A stretch of DNA of 50,046 bases from JANXXV01 sp038230275 (GTDB taxonomy: Bacteria; Acidobacteriota; Terriglobia; Bryobacterales; Bryobacteraceae). The position numbers and the translations under genes are program-made. Below the pieces are notes generated by a model that did no database searches, was not told the origin of the DNA, and worked only from the letters and a program-made list of their open reading frames with translations. Below are positions 26,891 to 35,908 of this stretch, in pieces. Each line of letters starts with the position of its first letter. The stretch's first letter is position 1. The stretch lies in NCBI GenBank assembly GCA_038230275.1, contig JBBRNO010000034.1:1-50046 (forward strand). The letters are read 5' to 3'.

Positions 26891-28246
26891 ATGACGCAGT
26901 TGAACGAGGCGATCGCCCGTTACCACAAGCTACTCGAAAGTGATGCACATAGGGATCTGGCTTGGGCCGCCGCGCTGGAAGAGAAAATGAGCGCGCAACG
27001 GCTTACCATCGCCGGCAGACCCATCTCTCCAGTCCTGCGGCCGCATTTCGTCTCTCATCGGCAGTACGCCAATCTGGTGAAGGCCGCCGAAGCGCTCTAT
27101 TCGGCCATTGACCGGGTGGAAAAGATCGCCCTTTCCACACCTTCCTTCATGTCGCGCATGGAAATGCTGCCGGCCGAAAAAATGTTGGCTTCGGTGAATC
27201 CCGGATATCCATATATGGCGGTCACGTCGCTGCTGGATACGCACATGAACAACGGATCCCTCCACTTTGTGGGGTATACCGCGGATACTCCGGCCGGCGT
27301 GGTCTACGGGGAAGCGTTGAACAATCTGTTCTACGACTCCGAGCCGGTGAAGGAATTCCGCAAGAAATACAAGCTTTCCAAAGTGGGTGGAACCAAGCCT
27401 CTGCTGCAGTCTCTGCTTAAAGCCTACAAAGAATATGGCGGCAAGAAATCGCCAAATATTGCCATCCTGGAATTTCGCCAACCGTTTCAGGCGTCCGAAT
27501 CCAGTGAATACCAGCTACTAACGGAGTTATTCCGGCGCGAGAACCACCCGACGGAAGTGATCTCACCGGATCAATTGGAATATCGCAACGGCGTGCTGCG
27601 TAAAGGCGATTTCCAGATCGATCTGATCTACCGCCGGGTGAAGGTTTCCGAGTTTCTGGTTCGCTTCGATCTTTCGCATCCGTTGGTGCGGGCCTACCGC
27701 GAAGGTGCGGTTTGCGTGGTAAACAGCTTCCGGTCTGAGTTGGCGCAGAAGAAGGCGATCTTCGACCTGCTTACGGATGAGACCATTACTACCGGGTTTC
27801 CCGCCGCTGAGCGCAAGGCGATCCGCGATTTCGTTCCCTGGACTCGCGTGGTCGGTGCAAACAAGACCGCTTACCGTGACAAGACCGTGGATCTGCCGGA
27901 ATTCATCCTGGCAAATCGCGAAAAGCTGGTTTTGAAGCCGAATGACGATTCCGGAGACCGTAATTCGTTCCGCGGCGCTGAAATGGACGACAGTGGCTGG
28001 GAACGGGCGCTGAAGCTTGCCTCCCGCAGTTCCTACGTGGTGCAGGAAGTGGTGGAACCGGTGACGTCGCTATTTCCCATGCATCGGAACGGGCAGGTAG
28101 AAATGCAGGAGATGCAAGTGGACGTGCACCCGCACTCATTTTTGGGCCGGGTAAACGGCTGCTCCACCTGGCTGCATGCGGTGGGAGCTTCCAAGTTCTC
28201 CACCGTCGCCGGACTTGCACCCACTTTTATACTCGACAGCAAGTAG
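26891..28246 (+). CDS. circularly permuted ATP-grasp-like protein
   Basis: 451 residues without signal peptide. Conserved stretches include NPGYPYMAVTSLLDTHMNNG, IDLIYRRVKVSEFL, CVVNSFRSELAQKKAIFDLL and EKLVLKPNDDSGDRNSFRG. The KPNDD and the late acidic residues fit the nucleotide/metal site of circularly permuted ATP-grasp ligases, a group related to glutathionylspermidine synthase. Such enzymes join a carboxylate to an amine using ATP; the substrates here are unknown. The 3' end overlaps the convergent gene by 20 bases. Confidence 0.7.
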   Translation: MTQLNEAIARYHKLLESDAHRDLAWAAALEEKMSAQRLTIAGRPISPVLRPHFVSHRQYANLVKAAEALYSAIDRVEKIALSTPSFMSRMEMLPAEKMLASVNPGYPYMAVTSLLDTHMNNGSLHFVGYTADTPAGVVYGEALNNLFYDSEPVKEFRKKYKLSKVGGTKPLLQSLLKAYKEYGGKKSPNIAILEFRQPFQASESSEYQLLTELFRRENHPTEVISPDQLEYRNGVLRKGDFQIDLIYRRVKVSEFLVRFDLSHPLVRAYREGAVCVVNSFRSELAQKKAIFDLLTDETITTGFPAAERKAIRDFVPWTRVVGANKTAYRDKTVDLPEFILANREKLVLKPNDDSGDRNSFRGAEMDDSGWERALKLASRSSYVVQEVVEPVTSLFPMHRNGQVEMQEMQVDVHPHSFLGRVNGCSTWLHAVGASKFSTVAGLAPTFILDSK

Positions 28247-29084
28247 CGGTCGCGCGCAGGTTTGCCACACCGGCGGTATAGCGCGAATCCTGCACCGAAA
28301 ACGCGATGGCGTCTTCCAACCAATCGTGCCACACGCCGTCCGGATCGTGAGACGCTACCGTGAGGCTATATTCCTGCGGGCATAATTCGCAGCGAAACGC
28401 GAACGTCACTTCATAGATTTCCCCTGCCGCACACGGTCCGATTTTTAAATTCTCCAGTTCCGTGTTGGTGCCGTAAACTTCCATGCCGATTCGCGTCCGG
28501 ATCATGATGCCGACCACCGGATCCGCCACTGGCGCGTCGAACCGGACGGTGGTGCGGATGGACACCGCCTCCCCGCTGTTCCAAACCATGGTTGTCTCAC
28601 CCGCCGCACCCAGCGTTTGCAGGCTAAGGATGTGCGCCCGGCCATCGCCGCGCCTCATGGAAGGCGACAGGTCCTGACTCGCCGGCTCGCCCAGCGACCT
28701 CAGCCGTTTTGCAACGTGCCGCCGGTATGCGGCCAGCACGGTTTCCGGATCGCCCTTAGCCGCGATTCTTCCTTCGTGCAACCACCAGACCTCGTCGCTG
28801 AACAACCGAAGTGCTTCTTCTTCATGAGATGCGAGAAACACCACTTCCCCGGCGCGCCGCAGATTCGCCAGTTGCCGCGCCAGGGCCGCGCGTTGCAGCA
28901 GGTCAAGCTTAGCCAGCTCTTCGGCGGGCATCACCAGCGCGCTGCCCTTGTGTGCTGCCATCGCCAGCAAGTCCGCAGCACCGCAATCGGCCTCACCAAC
29001 TACTCCAATCACCGCGCCGCCGGGTGCAATCGCGGTGAGCCCGTGCAACTGCCCCGCCGTCTCTTCGCGAAACTCAATGGTCAT
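28227..29084 (-). CDS. Wzt-like protein with degenerate ABC ATPase domain
   Basis: 285 residues. The last 140 match the Wzt C-terminal carbohydrate-binding domain: WNSGEAVSIRTTVRFDAPVA, VVGIMIRTRIGMEVYGTNTE and the tail PDGVWHDWLEDAIAFSV. That domain recognises the end of O-antigen chains. The N-terminal part keeps the end of an ABC ATPase (VVFLASHEEEALRLFSDEVW, then GDPETVLAAYRRH). The P-loop position reads GVVGEADCGAADLLAM without GKS/T, and the signature LSGGQ region is missing. ATP hydrolysis is therefore unlikely. It could be a chain-length or binding subunit, or an early-decaying transporter ATPase. No membrane subunit is encoded nearby. Confidence 0.75.
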   Translation of the reverse strand: MTIEFREETAGQLHGLTAIAPGGAVIGVVGEADCGAADLLAMAAHKGSALVMPAEELAKLDLLQRAALARQLANLRRAGEVVFLASHEEEALRLFSDEVWWLHEGRIAAKGDPETVLAAYRRHVAKRLRSLGEPASQDLSPSMRRGDGRAHILSLQTLGAAGETTMVWNSGEAVSIRTTVRFDAPVADPVVGIMIRTRIGMEVYGTNTELENLKIGPCAAGEIYEVTFAFRCELCPQEYSLTVASHDPDGVWHDWLEDAIAFSVQDSRYTAGVANLRATATCCRV

Positions 29085-30402
29085 CGTAGATAGAATAGCG
29101 GGAGTGCCTTACGTTTTTCTATTGTTGAGTCTGGTGAACCAAAACACCGGTGTGGTGGAGCTTCCGAAAGGCACAGTCAGTATCTCCGCTGAAGTGAAGC
29201 TGCCGGCAGGAGCGCATGACCTGGAGATCCGCGGCATGGATACGGTGCTGCGCGCGGCGGCCGATTTTCACGGCCGCGCGATGATCAGTTGCAGCGGCTG
29301 CCGCAACATCAAGATCACCGGGATCACATTGGATGGCAATCGGGACGAGTTGGCAAAACCATCTGAGCTGCCTCCCGCCGACCGTACCTTTGCGCAGTTC
29401 ACGCAGAATAACGCGATCCTCATTGAGAACACAGTAGGCCTCACCATCGCGAATGTGAAGTTTCAAAACATCGCGGGGTTTGCGGTGCTTGTCAGTAAGT
29501 CGACGGAGGTACTAATTGAACAGTCGCGAATTGAGAACAGCGGTTCCCTGAACAAGAAGGGGCGAAACAATACAACCGGGGGCATTCTGTTGGAAGAAGG
29601 GACAGAACATTTCGACATCCGCAAATGCACGCTGAAGAATATTCTCGGCAATGGCATCTGGACGCATTCGCTCTACAAATCGAAGCGCAATCGGGACGGC
29701 CGCATCAACAACAATACCTTCGAAGACATTGGCCGCGATGCCATTCAAATCGGGCATGCCAACCGCATCAATGTGGAGGGAAACACTGGCACGCGAATCG
29801 GGTTCCCCATCGATAAAGTGGATATGGAAGGCGGCGGAACTCCCGTGGGCATCGACACGGCGGGCAATGTGGATAACGCCCGCTATGCCGGCAACCACTT
29901 TGAGGAGATCAACGGCAAGTGCATTGACCTGGATGGCTTTCACGACGGAGAAGTTATAGGGAATGCGTGCATCAACAATGGAAAGCCTGAGGATTATCCG
30001 TATGGCCATTATGCGATTGTGATGAACAACACGAATCCGGATATGAAGCCGAATAATATTCAGATTACCGGGAATCAAATTGACGGCACGAAATTCGGCG
30101 GGATATTTCTCATCGGCACCGGCCACACCGTGAAGATGAATCTGCTGACGCGCCTGAACCTGGCGCACTGCAATGAGAATACGTTGAAGTTCAGTTGCCT
30201 GTCCTTCAAAGACGATCCCGATATCCTGCAATCCGGAATCTACCTGGGCCGTGGCGCGGAACGTCCGGCCCCGGCGCACGACAACATTGTCGAAGAAAAT
30301 GCGATTTCCGGCTTCAACATGGATAAGCACTGCGTGACGGCCGCGCCCGGCGTGAAAATCGAGAGCAATCGCGTGAATCGCAATACCTGCAAGGGCTTAT
30401 GA
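29077..30402 (+). CDS. right-handed parallel beta-helix protein
   Basis: About 440 residues. Repeated coils of about 22-25 residues with NNTFEDIGRDAIQIGHANRI-type patterns (also NIKITGITLDGN, LTIANVKFQNIAGFAVLVS, VIGNACINNGKP) mark a pectate-lyase-like beta-helix (Beta_helix/NosD type). A hydrophobic N-terminus (YVFLLLSLV) may be a secretion signal. Carbohydrate binding or cleavage is typical of the fold; catalytic residues cannot be placed. The start is uncertain: ATG 29077 overlaps the divergent gene by 8 bases, and GTG 29104 is an alternative. The end overlaps the methyltransferase start (ATGA). Confidence 0.8.
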   Translation: MVIVDRIAGVPYVFLLLSLVNQNTGVVELPKGTVSISAEVKLPAGAHDLEIRGMDTVLRAAADFHGRAMISCSGCRNIKITGITLDGNRDELAKPSELPPADRTFAQFTQNNAILIENTVGLTIANVKFQNIAGFAVLVSKSTEVLIEQSRIENSGSLNKKGRNNTTGGILLEEGTEHFDIRKCTLKNILGNGIWTHSLYKSKRNRDGRINNNTFEDIGRDAIQIGHANRINVEGNTGTRIGFPIDKVDMEGGGTPVGIDTAGNVDNARYAGNHFEEINGKCIDLDGFHDGEVIGNACINNGKPEDYPYGHYAIVMNNTNPDMKPNNIQITGNQIDGTKFGGIFLIGTGHTVKMNLLTRLNLAHCNENTLKFSCLSFKDDPDILQSGIYLGRGAERPAPAHDNIVEENAISGFNMDKHCVTAAPGVKIESNRVNRNTCKGL

Positions 30403-31682
30403 TTGATCCGAAAATCACTTCCCAGATGCAGCAGGACTGGAATTCGCGAGCCGTGGAAGACGCGAATTTCTACGTTGCGTTTGGACGCCGAAATCAGGAC
30501 ACCGCAGAGTTCTTTGACACCGCGGCGGAGGTGATCCGCGGCCTGAACTGGGAGCTGAAACGCCTGCCCTGCGCGAATCCCCGCGCCCGCCGTGCGCTTG
30601 AAATCGGTTGCGGCCCCGGACGGCTGATGCGGCCGATGAGCCAGTTCTTCGGAGAGATCCACGGCATTGATGTCTCCGATGAAATGATCCGCCGGGCCGA
30701 GGCGAATCTGCGCGACATTCCGCATGCGCATCCACATCATACAAGTGGCGCGGACCTGGCCCCATTCGCGGACGATTCCTTCGACTTTGTCTATTCCTAC
30801 GCGGTGTTTCAGCACATCCCCAGCTTCGACGTGGTGATGAACTATCTGCGGGAGGCGAAGCGCGTGTTGAAACCCGGCGGCCTGTTGCGTGTGCAGATCA
30901 ATGGCCTGCCGGAATCGGCCGCTCGCTATGATACCTGGAGCGGCGTCCGAATCAGCGCCGCTCAGGTGGCCGCCTTCGCGCGCGAAAATGATTTCCAGTT
31001 GCTGGCGCTGGAAGGCGTTTCCACTCAATACATGTGGACGACGATGATCAAGGGCCGTCCAGTCGCCCCGCCGACACATTCCGCACGAATCCGGCGCATC
31101 ACCAACGCGCACAGTTCGGAGCCGGTGGCACCGACGCGCGGCCGGTTCGCCTCCATCACGCTTTGGATTGAGCAGCTACCAGCCTCATGCGATTTGAACC
31201 ATGTGGACGTCACCATTGGTGGTCTGCCTGCGTTTCCGTGCTACCTCGGGCGGGTTGAGGCGGATGGGCTACAGCAACTGAATGTGATGCTGCCGCCGCT
31301 GGTGGAAACGGGCCTGCTGCCGATCACCATCGGGTCCGAGGGAGTTGCGGTTTGCCCCGCTGCGGCGATACGGGTGATTCCCCCCGGTCCACAAGTGCCG
31401 CATGTGCTGTCGGTCACCGATGGCATTAACATGATGTCGGGCAACCGGATTGTCAGCGGCGTGATTAAGGTGACGATTGAAGAGATGGGCGCACCGGACA
31501 GCTTTCGGGCGTGGATCGGCGGGGAGCCGGTGAGGAGTATCGACGCGTTCTGCGCCGATCCGCTGCCTCCGCGGTATGAGATCAACTTCCATTTGCCGGA
31601 GAAGCATGCGGCTGGGCCGGCGCAGCTTTCCATGCAGTTGGGGGGGCGTCAACTGGCTCCGGTGGACATTGAGATTGGTTAG
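30399..31682 (+). CDS. SAM-dependent methyltransferase with C-terminal beta domains
   Basis: 427 residues. The first 215 form a class I methyltransferase (Methyltransf_11): motif I ALEIGCGPGRLMRPM, GIDVSDEMIRRAEA, FADDSFDFVYSYAVFQHIP and VLKPGGLLRVQING. The remaining 210 residues look like two beta-sandwich modules (SITLWIEQLPASCDLNHVDV and SGVIKVTIEEMGAPDSFRAW). These may bind the acceptor; similar modules occur in acidobacterial surface proteins. It is translationally coupled to the beta-helix gene. A sugar or cell-surface substrate is plausible but unproven. Confidence 0.85.
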   Translation: MIDPKITSQMQQDWNSRAVEDANFYVAFGRRNQDTAEFFDTAAEVIRGLNWELKRLPCANPRARRALEIGCGPGRLMRPMSQFFGEIHGIDVSDEMIRRAEANLRDIPHAHPHHTSGADLAPFADDSFDFVYSYAVFQHIPSFDVVMNYLREAKRVLKPGGLLRVQINGLPESAARYDTWSGVRISAAQVAAFARENDFQLLALEGVSTQYMWTTMIKGRPVAPPTHSARIRRITNAHSSEPVAPTRGRFASITLWIEQLPASCDLNHVDVTIGGLPAFPCYLGRVEADGLQQLNVMLPPLVETGLLPITIGSEGVAVCPAAAIRVIPPGPQVPHVLSVTDGINMMSGNRIVSGVIKVTIEEMGAPDSFRAWIGGEPVRSIDAFCADPLPPRYEINFHLPEKHAAGPAQLSMQLGGRQLAPVDIEIG

Positions 31683-31712
31683 AACAGTTCAAGTCTCGGT
31701 CTAGGAATCATC

Positions 31713-32193
31713 TCATTGCAGCGCATCAGCTAATAACTTATCGATCAGCGATTGGTTGATCCGAAAGTTTGTGCTCTGTAGTCCCTGCAAGGAGACCTTC
31801 AAATCCACCAACCCCTCCCTGGATCCTGCCGAGAGCACACCCAAAGTTTGTATACCCAATGTTCCAGTATTCGCAACGCCCAACCGCGAAGCGACCGTCC
31901 TTCCTGCCGCCTCGTCAATCAGTAACAGGCTGTCATGCTCGGACAGAGCGAGTCGAATGGCTGCCAGTTCTCCCGCATCCAGATCGGCTTCGTTGGCCGG
32001 AAGCTGCAAAGGGGCCGCAGTGGGAGCAGATCGAACTTCCACCAAGTCCGGGAGGTGGAGCGCCGACTGCGATCAGTTCGATAAATACTTCGTCCGGAAT
32101 TACGATACACGCGTAAAGGCTGCGAAGTAGATCAATGCAATCGATCAGAAGAAGATAGTTGATGGGAGAAGTGCCGGCAATGACGACCTTCAT
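31713..32193 (-). pseudogene. PIN-domain (DUF3368-type) toxin, frameshifted and missing a catalytic Asp
   Basis: The first frame reads MKVVIAGTSPINYLLLIDCI and DLLRSLYACIVIPDEVFIEL, the start of a PIN nuclease. Where the family has an aspartate in the DTSPL motif, this gene has glycine (AGTSPI). Near 32045-32060 the frame shifts; the rest continues one frame over as DLVEVRSAPTAAPLQLPANE, then DAGELAAIRLALSEHDSLLL and IDEAAGRTVASRLG. These carry the later acidic residues. The gene overlaps the antitoxin by 4 bases (ATGA). The toxin would be a tRNA/RNA-cleaving VapC-like nuclease, but with a frameshift and a lost metal ligand it should be inactive. Confidence 0.85.
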
Positions 32194-32456
32194 TTGCTTC
32201 GGAAAGAGCGGGCTGTTTCTGCGTCCCGCTCTACATCTTCCCCTGTGAGGGAAAGCAGCACGCCATGGGATTTAAGAAACCCATCCATTTCGTAGCGCGA
32301 GGAGATTCCAATAAGGCGGCGAGCCTGAGCTACGGCGAGCTTACCCGCACGCAGTCCTTCGAGTGCAAGAGCCTCCAGCGCAGCCCTGGTCAGACCAGCG
32401 GAATTCTGCCCAAGCAATCGGGCCAAGTCTTCCGGTAGTTCGAGTGTCACCTGCAT
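32190..32456 (-). CDS. UPF0175-family antitoxin
   Basis: 88 residues from ATG 32456; the upstream part of the open frame to 32645 looks non-coding. It starts MQVTLELPEDLARLLGQ. A helical region LTRAALEALALEGLRAGKLA and the HTH-like QARRLIGISSRYEMDGFLKS follow, as in UPF0175 proteins that pair with DUF3368 PIN toxins. It looks intact although its toxin is broken. It overlaps the toxin start by four bases. Confidence 0.85.
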   Translation of the reverse strand: MQVTLELPEDLARLLGQNSAGLTRAALEALALEGLRAGKLAVAQARRLIGISSRYEMDGFLKSHGVLLSLTGEDVERDAETARSFRSK

Positions 32457-33000
32457 TGGGTCAGCTTTATTATCGCTTGGTTCAGGATTCGCGCTAGCGA
32501 CATGACGGAGTGCTTGCAGAGCGGGTCGAGGAAAGTTCTCGCCGGCGAAACCCTTTTGACGAGCGACAGTGATGCGATCATGCCAGAGGCTGTTCGTGCG
32601 AACCTCTGGTACCATTACGCGCGCTCTCAAACACGCAGTACGCAATAACTCTCGCTGCCGATTCCGGCTCCCGTCGTTGGCTTCAGTGCTGTCATCATGC
32701 GTCGCGCGCGCGTCTTAACCGTAGGAAAACCGCTATCTCAACAGGATGAACATTTCTTGTTGGCGCAGCGGTTCCCTTTCTGGCTGCCGCTGATTCAGGG
32801 GCGCCCAAACGCATGGCCGCATTGATTACTCGAAGCAAATCAACGGATTGGCCCGACGAACTTTCGAAGCGTTCGAAAATCCCGACTAATTCACTGATCC
32901 GTAACCTACAGCACCCTATATAGATATAATCCTTGACGCGGTACTAGATCTTGGGGCATCATTACACCTGTTCGACTAGAACTTCAAGGCAATCCGTCCT
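32457..33000. other. 544-bp intergenic region upstream of nrdJ
   Basis: No convincing gene. A 36-codon ATG frame at 32813-32923 has no ribosome binding site and no similarity I can see. The last 100 bases hold the nrdJ promoter candidate. The rest is unassigned and may include debris, as its neighbour is a decaying toxin-antitoxin pair. Confidence 0.4.
32911..32957 (+). promoter_or_regulatory. candidate nrdJ promoter with possible NrdR boxes
   Basis: TATAAT lies at 32925-32930; its -35 is weak. Overlapping it, CACCCTATATAGATA (palindromic core CTATATAG, 32916-32923) resembles an NrdR box. TACTAGATCTTGGGG (core AGATCT, 32946-32951) resembles a second one 29 bases on. True NrdR box pairs are usually spaced 31-32 bases between centres, so this is only suggestive. 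Confidence 0.3.
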
Positions 33001-35817
33001 ATGGGCCAATTAACAGTAGATCTCAGCACCAGACAAGAATTAAAGCGTTCCCTTCCCGTAACCCAGCGTACCGGAATCGAATTTCCCCGCCACTTCACTG
33101 CCAAACTGGAGCCCGGCAAGACCCCCTACGACGAGATTGTCTGGGAGCTTCGCAACGCCACCATTGGAAACGACAAAGGCTCCGTGATCTTTGAGCAGCG
33201 CGATGTGGAGGTGCCGGAAGATTGGTCCCAAACCGCCACCAACATCGTCGCCAGCAAGTATTTTCACGGCAAGCTGGGCGCGCCTGATCGCGAGCGCAGC
33301 GTTGGCCAACTGGTGCATCGCGTCGTCGACACCATCGCCGGTTGGGGCCTGGAAGGAAAGTACTTCAAGTCGAACGGGGACGGCGAAAACTTCCGCAGTG
33401 AACTCGCCCACCTGATGCTCACCCAGAAGGCGTGTTTTAATTCACCGGTCTGGTTCAACGTTGGCGTCGAAGAAGCGCGCGGGTATGGCTGGTATTACGA
33501 CGAGGCCAGCGGCGACATCAAGAAGCTGTCCCGGTCGGAAGTTCGGCCGCAGTGCTCGGCGTGCTTCATCGTTTCCGTGAAAGACACGCTGGAATCCATC
33601 CTTGATCTGGCGAAGACCGAAGGGATGCTCTTCAAGTGGGGTTCCGGCACGGGTACCAATCTGTCGGCGCTGCGGGAAGAAGACGGCATTCTCTCCGGCG
33701 GCGGCCGCGCTTCCGGACCGCTCAGCTTCATGAAGGGTTTCGATGCGTTCGCCGGCGTGATCAAATCCGGCGGCAAGACGCGCCGTGCCGCGAAGATGGT
33801 GATCCTGAACGTGGACCACCCGGACATCGAACGCTTTGTCTGGTGCAAGGCGAAGGAGGAGAAGAAGGCCCACACGCTAATCGATGCCGGTTACGATGCC
33901 AGCCTGGACGGCGAGGCGTACGCGTCCATATTCTTCCAGAACGCAAACAATTCCGTGCGCGCCACCGACGAATTCATGCACTCCGTCGTGGAGGATTCCG
34001 ATTTCTGGAGCAAGTCGAAGATCACCGGCCAACCGGTGAAGCGTTTCAAAGCGCGCGACCTGTTGCGGCAGATTGCCGAAGCCACGCACCAGTGCGGCGA
34101 TCCCGGAATGCAATTCGATACCACCGTCAACCGCTGGCACACCTGCAAGGCGACTGATCGCATCAACGCCTCAAACCCGTGCTCGGAGTACATGTTCCTG
34201 GACGATTCGGCGTGTAATCTTTCGTCGCTCAACCTGATGAAATTCGTCGGCGCGGATGGCCAGTTCGACGTAGTGGGATTCCGTCACGCCGTAGATACGA
34301 TGATCGTCGCGCAGGAGATCATCGTGGACAATGCAAGCTACCCCACGGAGATGATCGGCCAGAACTCGCACGACTACCGGCCGCTGGGACTGGGATTTGC
34401 GAACCTGGGCGCGCTCTTGATGTCGATGGGCTTGGCATATGACAGCGATCAGGGCCGTGACTTCGCGGGCGCGCTCACCGCGGTGATGTGTGGCCAGTCG
34501 TATCTCACCAGCGCGCGCATCGCGGAAGGCACCGGGCCTTTCCCCGGTTATGCGCGCAACGAACAGTCGTTCCTGGATGTGGTTCGGATGCATGGGGAAG
34601 CGGTGCACAACATCAATAGCCGCCACATTCCGCCGGCCATGATGGAGGCTGCGCACAAAACGTGGAGCGACGCGCATAAGAAAGGAAAGGTGAGCGGATT
34701 CCGCAACGCCCAGACCACCGTGATCGCCCCCACGGGCACCATCGGCTTCATGATGGATTGCGATACCACAGGCATTGAGCCCGATCTTGCTTTGGTGAAG
34801 TACAAGAAGCTGGTGGGCGGCGGCGTGATCAAGATCGTGAACCAGACGGTTCCGCAATCGCTTATCAAGCTCGGGTACTCGCCGGAGCAGGCTGAGCAGA
34901 TTGTCACCCATATCGATTCCACAGGTACCATAGAAGGCGCGCCCTGTTTGAAGGATGAGCATCTTTCCGTGTTCGATTGCAGCTTCCGTCCGCAAAATGG
35001 TGTCCGTTCCATTCAGCATATGGGCCATGTGAAAATGATGGCCGCGGTGCAGCCATTCATCTCTGGTGCCATTTCAAAAACCATCAACATGCCGGAAGAG
35101 TGCACGGTGGAGGACATCATGGATGCCTACATTGAAAGCTGGCGCCTCGGCATTAAGGCCGTTGCGATCTATCGCGACAATTCGAAGCGCTCGCAACCGT
35201 TGAGTTCCAGCACCGGCAAGGGCGAGAAGAAGGCGACCGCGTCCGCGCAACAGCCGGTGATCATCGAGAAGATTGTGAATCGTCCGGTGCGCCACAAGCT
35301 TCCCGACGAACGGCAGTCGGTGACGCACAAGTTCTCCATCGGAGGCCACGAAGGCTATATCACCGTCGGCATGTATGAAGATGGAACGCCCGGGGAAGTC
35401 TTCATTTCCATGGCCAAGGAAGGCTCCACGATCTCCGGTTTGATGGATAGCTTCGCCACTGCCGTCAGCTATGCGCTGCAATACGGCGTGCCGCTGAAGT
35501 TCTTCGTCGATAAGTTCAGCCACGTGCGGTTCGAACCCAGCGGCTGGACCGGGAATCCGCAGGTACCCTACGCGAAATCGATCATGGACTACATTTTCCG
35601 ATGGCTGGGAGCGAAGTTCCTGGGACCGGAATACGCGATTGGGGAAGCTGGCGAGACCTCGTCATTGCGGGCCACCGAACCCGATTTGCAGCAGACTTTG
35701 CAATTCAACAATGCGGTATCCGATGCACCGTTTTGTGCCGAATGCGGATCGATGATGACGCGCAACGGATCCTGCTATAAGTGCGCCAACTGCGGCGGCA
35801 CCAGCGGTTGCAGCTAA
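33001..35817 (+). CDS. nrdJ: adenosylcobalamin-dependent (class II) ribonucleotide reductase
   Basis: 938 residues. It converts ribonucleotides to deoxyribonucleotides with a radical generated from coenzyme B12, and works with or without oxygen. Family hallmarks: CFNSPVWFNVG (about 145), PQCSACFIVSV, the GSGTGTNLS loop and NPCSEYMFLDDSACNLSSLN (about 391-410) with the active-site cysteine and glutamate. APTGTIGFMMDCDTTGIEP follows. A C-terminal NrdJ-type extension ends in a zinc ribbon (CAECGSMMTRNGSCYKCANC). The gene is complete and stands alone in its transcription unit. Confidence 0.96.
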   Translation: MGQLTVDLSTRQELKRSLPVTQRTGIEFPRHFTAKLEPGKTPYDEIVWELRNATIGNDKGSVIFEQRDVEVPEDWSQTATNIVASKYFHGKLGAPDRERSVGQLVHRVVDTIAGWGLEGKYFKSNGDGENFRSELAHLMLTQKACFNSPVWFNVGVEEARGYGWYYDEASGDIKKLSRSEVRPQCSACFIVSVKDTLESILDLAKTEGMLFKWGSGTGTNLSALREEDGILSGGGRASGPLSFMKGFDAFAGVIKSGGKTRRAAKMVILNVDHPDIERFVWCKAKEEKKAHTLIDAGYDASLDGEAYASIFFQNANNSVRATDEFMHSVVEDSDFWSKSKITGQPVKRFKARDLLRQIAEATHQCGDPGMQFDTTVNRWHTCKATDRINASNPCSEYMFLDDSACNLSSLNLMKFVGADGQFDVVGFRHAVDTMIVAQEIIVDNASYPTEMIGQNSHDYRPLGLGFANLGALLMSMGLAYDSDQGRDFAGALTAVMCGQSYLTSARIAEGTGPFPGYARNEQSFLDVVRMHGEAVHNINSRHIPPAMMEAAHKTWSDAHKKGKVSGFRNAQTTVIAPTGTIGFMMDCDTTGIEPDLALVKYKKLVGGGVIKIVNQTVPQSLIKLGYSPEQAEQIVTHIDSTGTIEGAPCLKDEHLSVFDCSFRPQNGVRSIQHMGHVKMMAAVQPFISGAISKTINMPEECTVEDIMDAYIESWRLGIKAVAIYRDNSKRSQPLSSSTGKGEKKATASAQQPVIIEKIVNRPVRHKLPDERQSVTHKFSIGGHEGYITVGMYEDGTPGEVFISMAKEGSTISGLMDSFATAVSYALQYGVPLKFFVDKFSHVRFEPSGWTGNPQVPYAKSIMDYIFRWLGAKFLGPEYAIGEAGETSSLRATEPDLQQTLQFNNAVSDAPFCAECGSMMTRNGSCYKCANCGGTSGCS

Positions 35818-35842
35818 CAGCTTCTCACGGGATGGGAGCGGC

Positions 35843-35871
35843 GGCGATCCGGCTTGGAGGGCTGGATCGCC
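35843..35871. terminator. hairpin downstream of nrdJ
   Basis: GGCGATCC at 35843-35850 pairs with GGATCGCC at 35864-35871 around a 13-base loop. It lies 26 bases after the nrdJ stop, between convergent genes. No T-run follows, so it is a possible but not classic terminator. Confidence 0.45.
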
Positions 35872-35908
35872 TGAGGTGTTCGCCTCTCACCATTCGGCGT
35901 TAATAAAT

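Noticed and set aside
32813..32923. A 36-codon ATG frame upstream of nrdJ
   Set aside because: No ribosome binding site, no recognisable motif, and its end lies within the likely nrdJ promoter.
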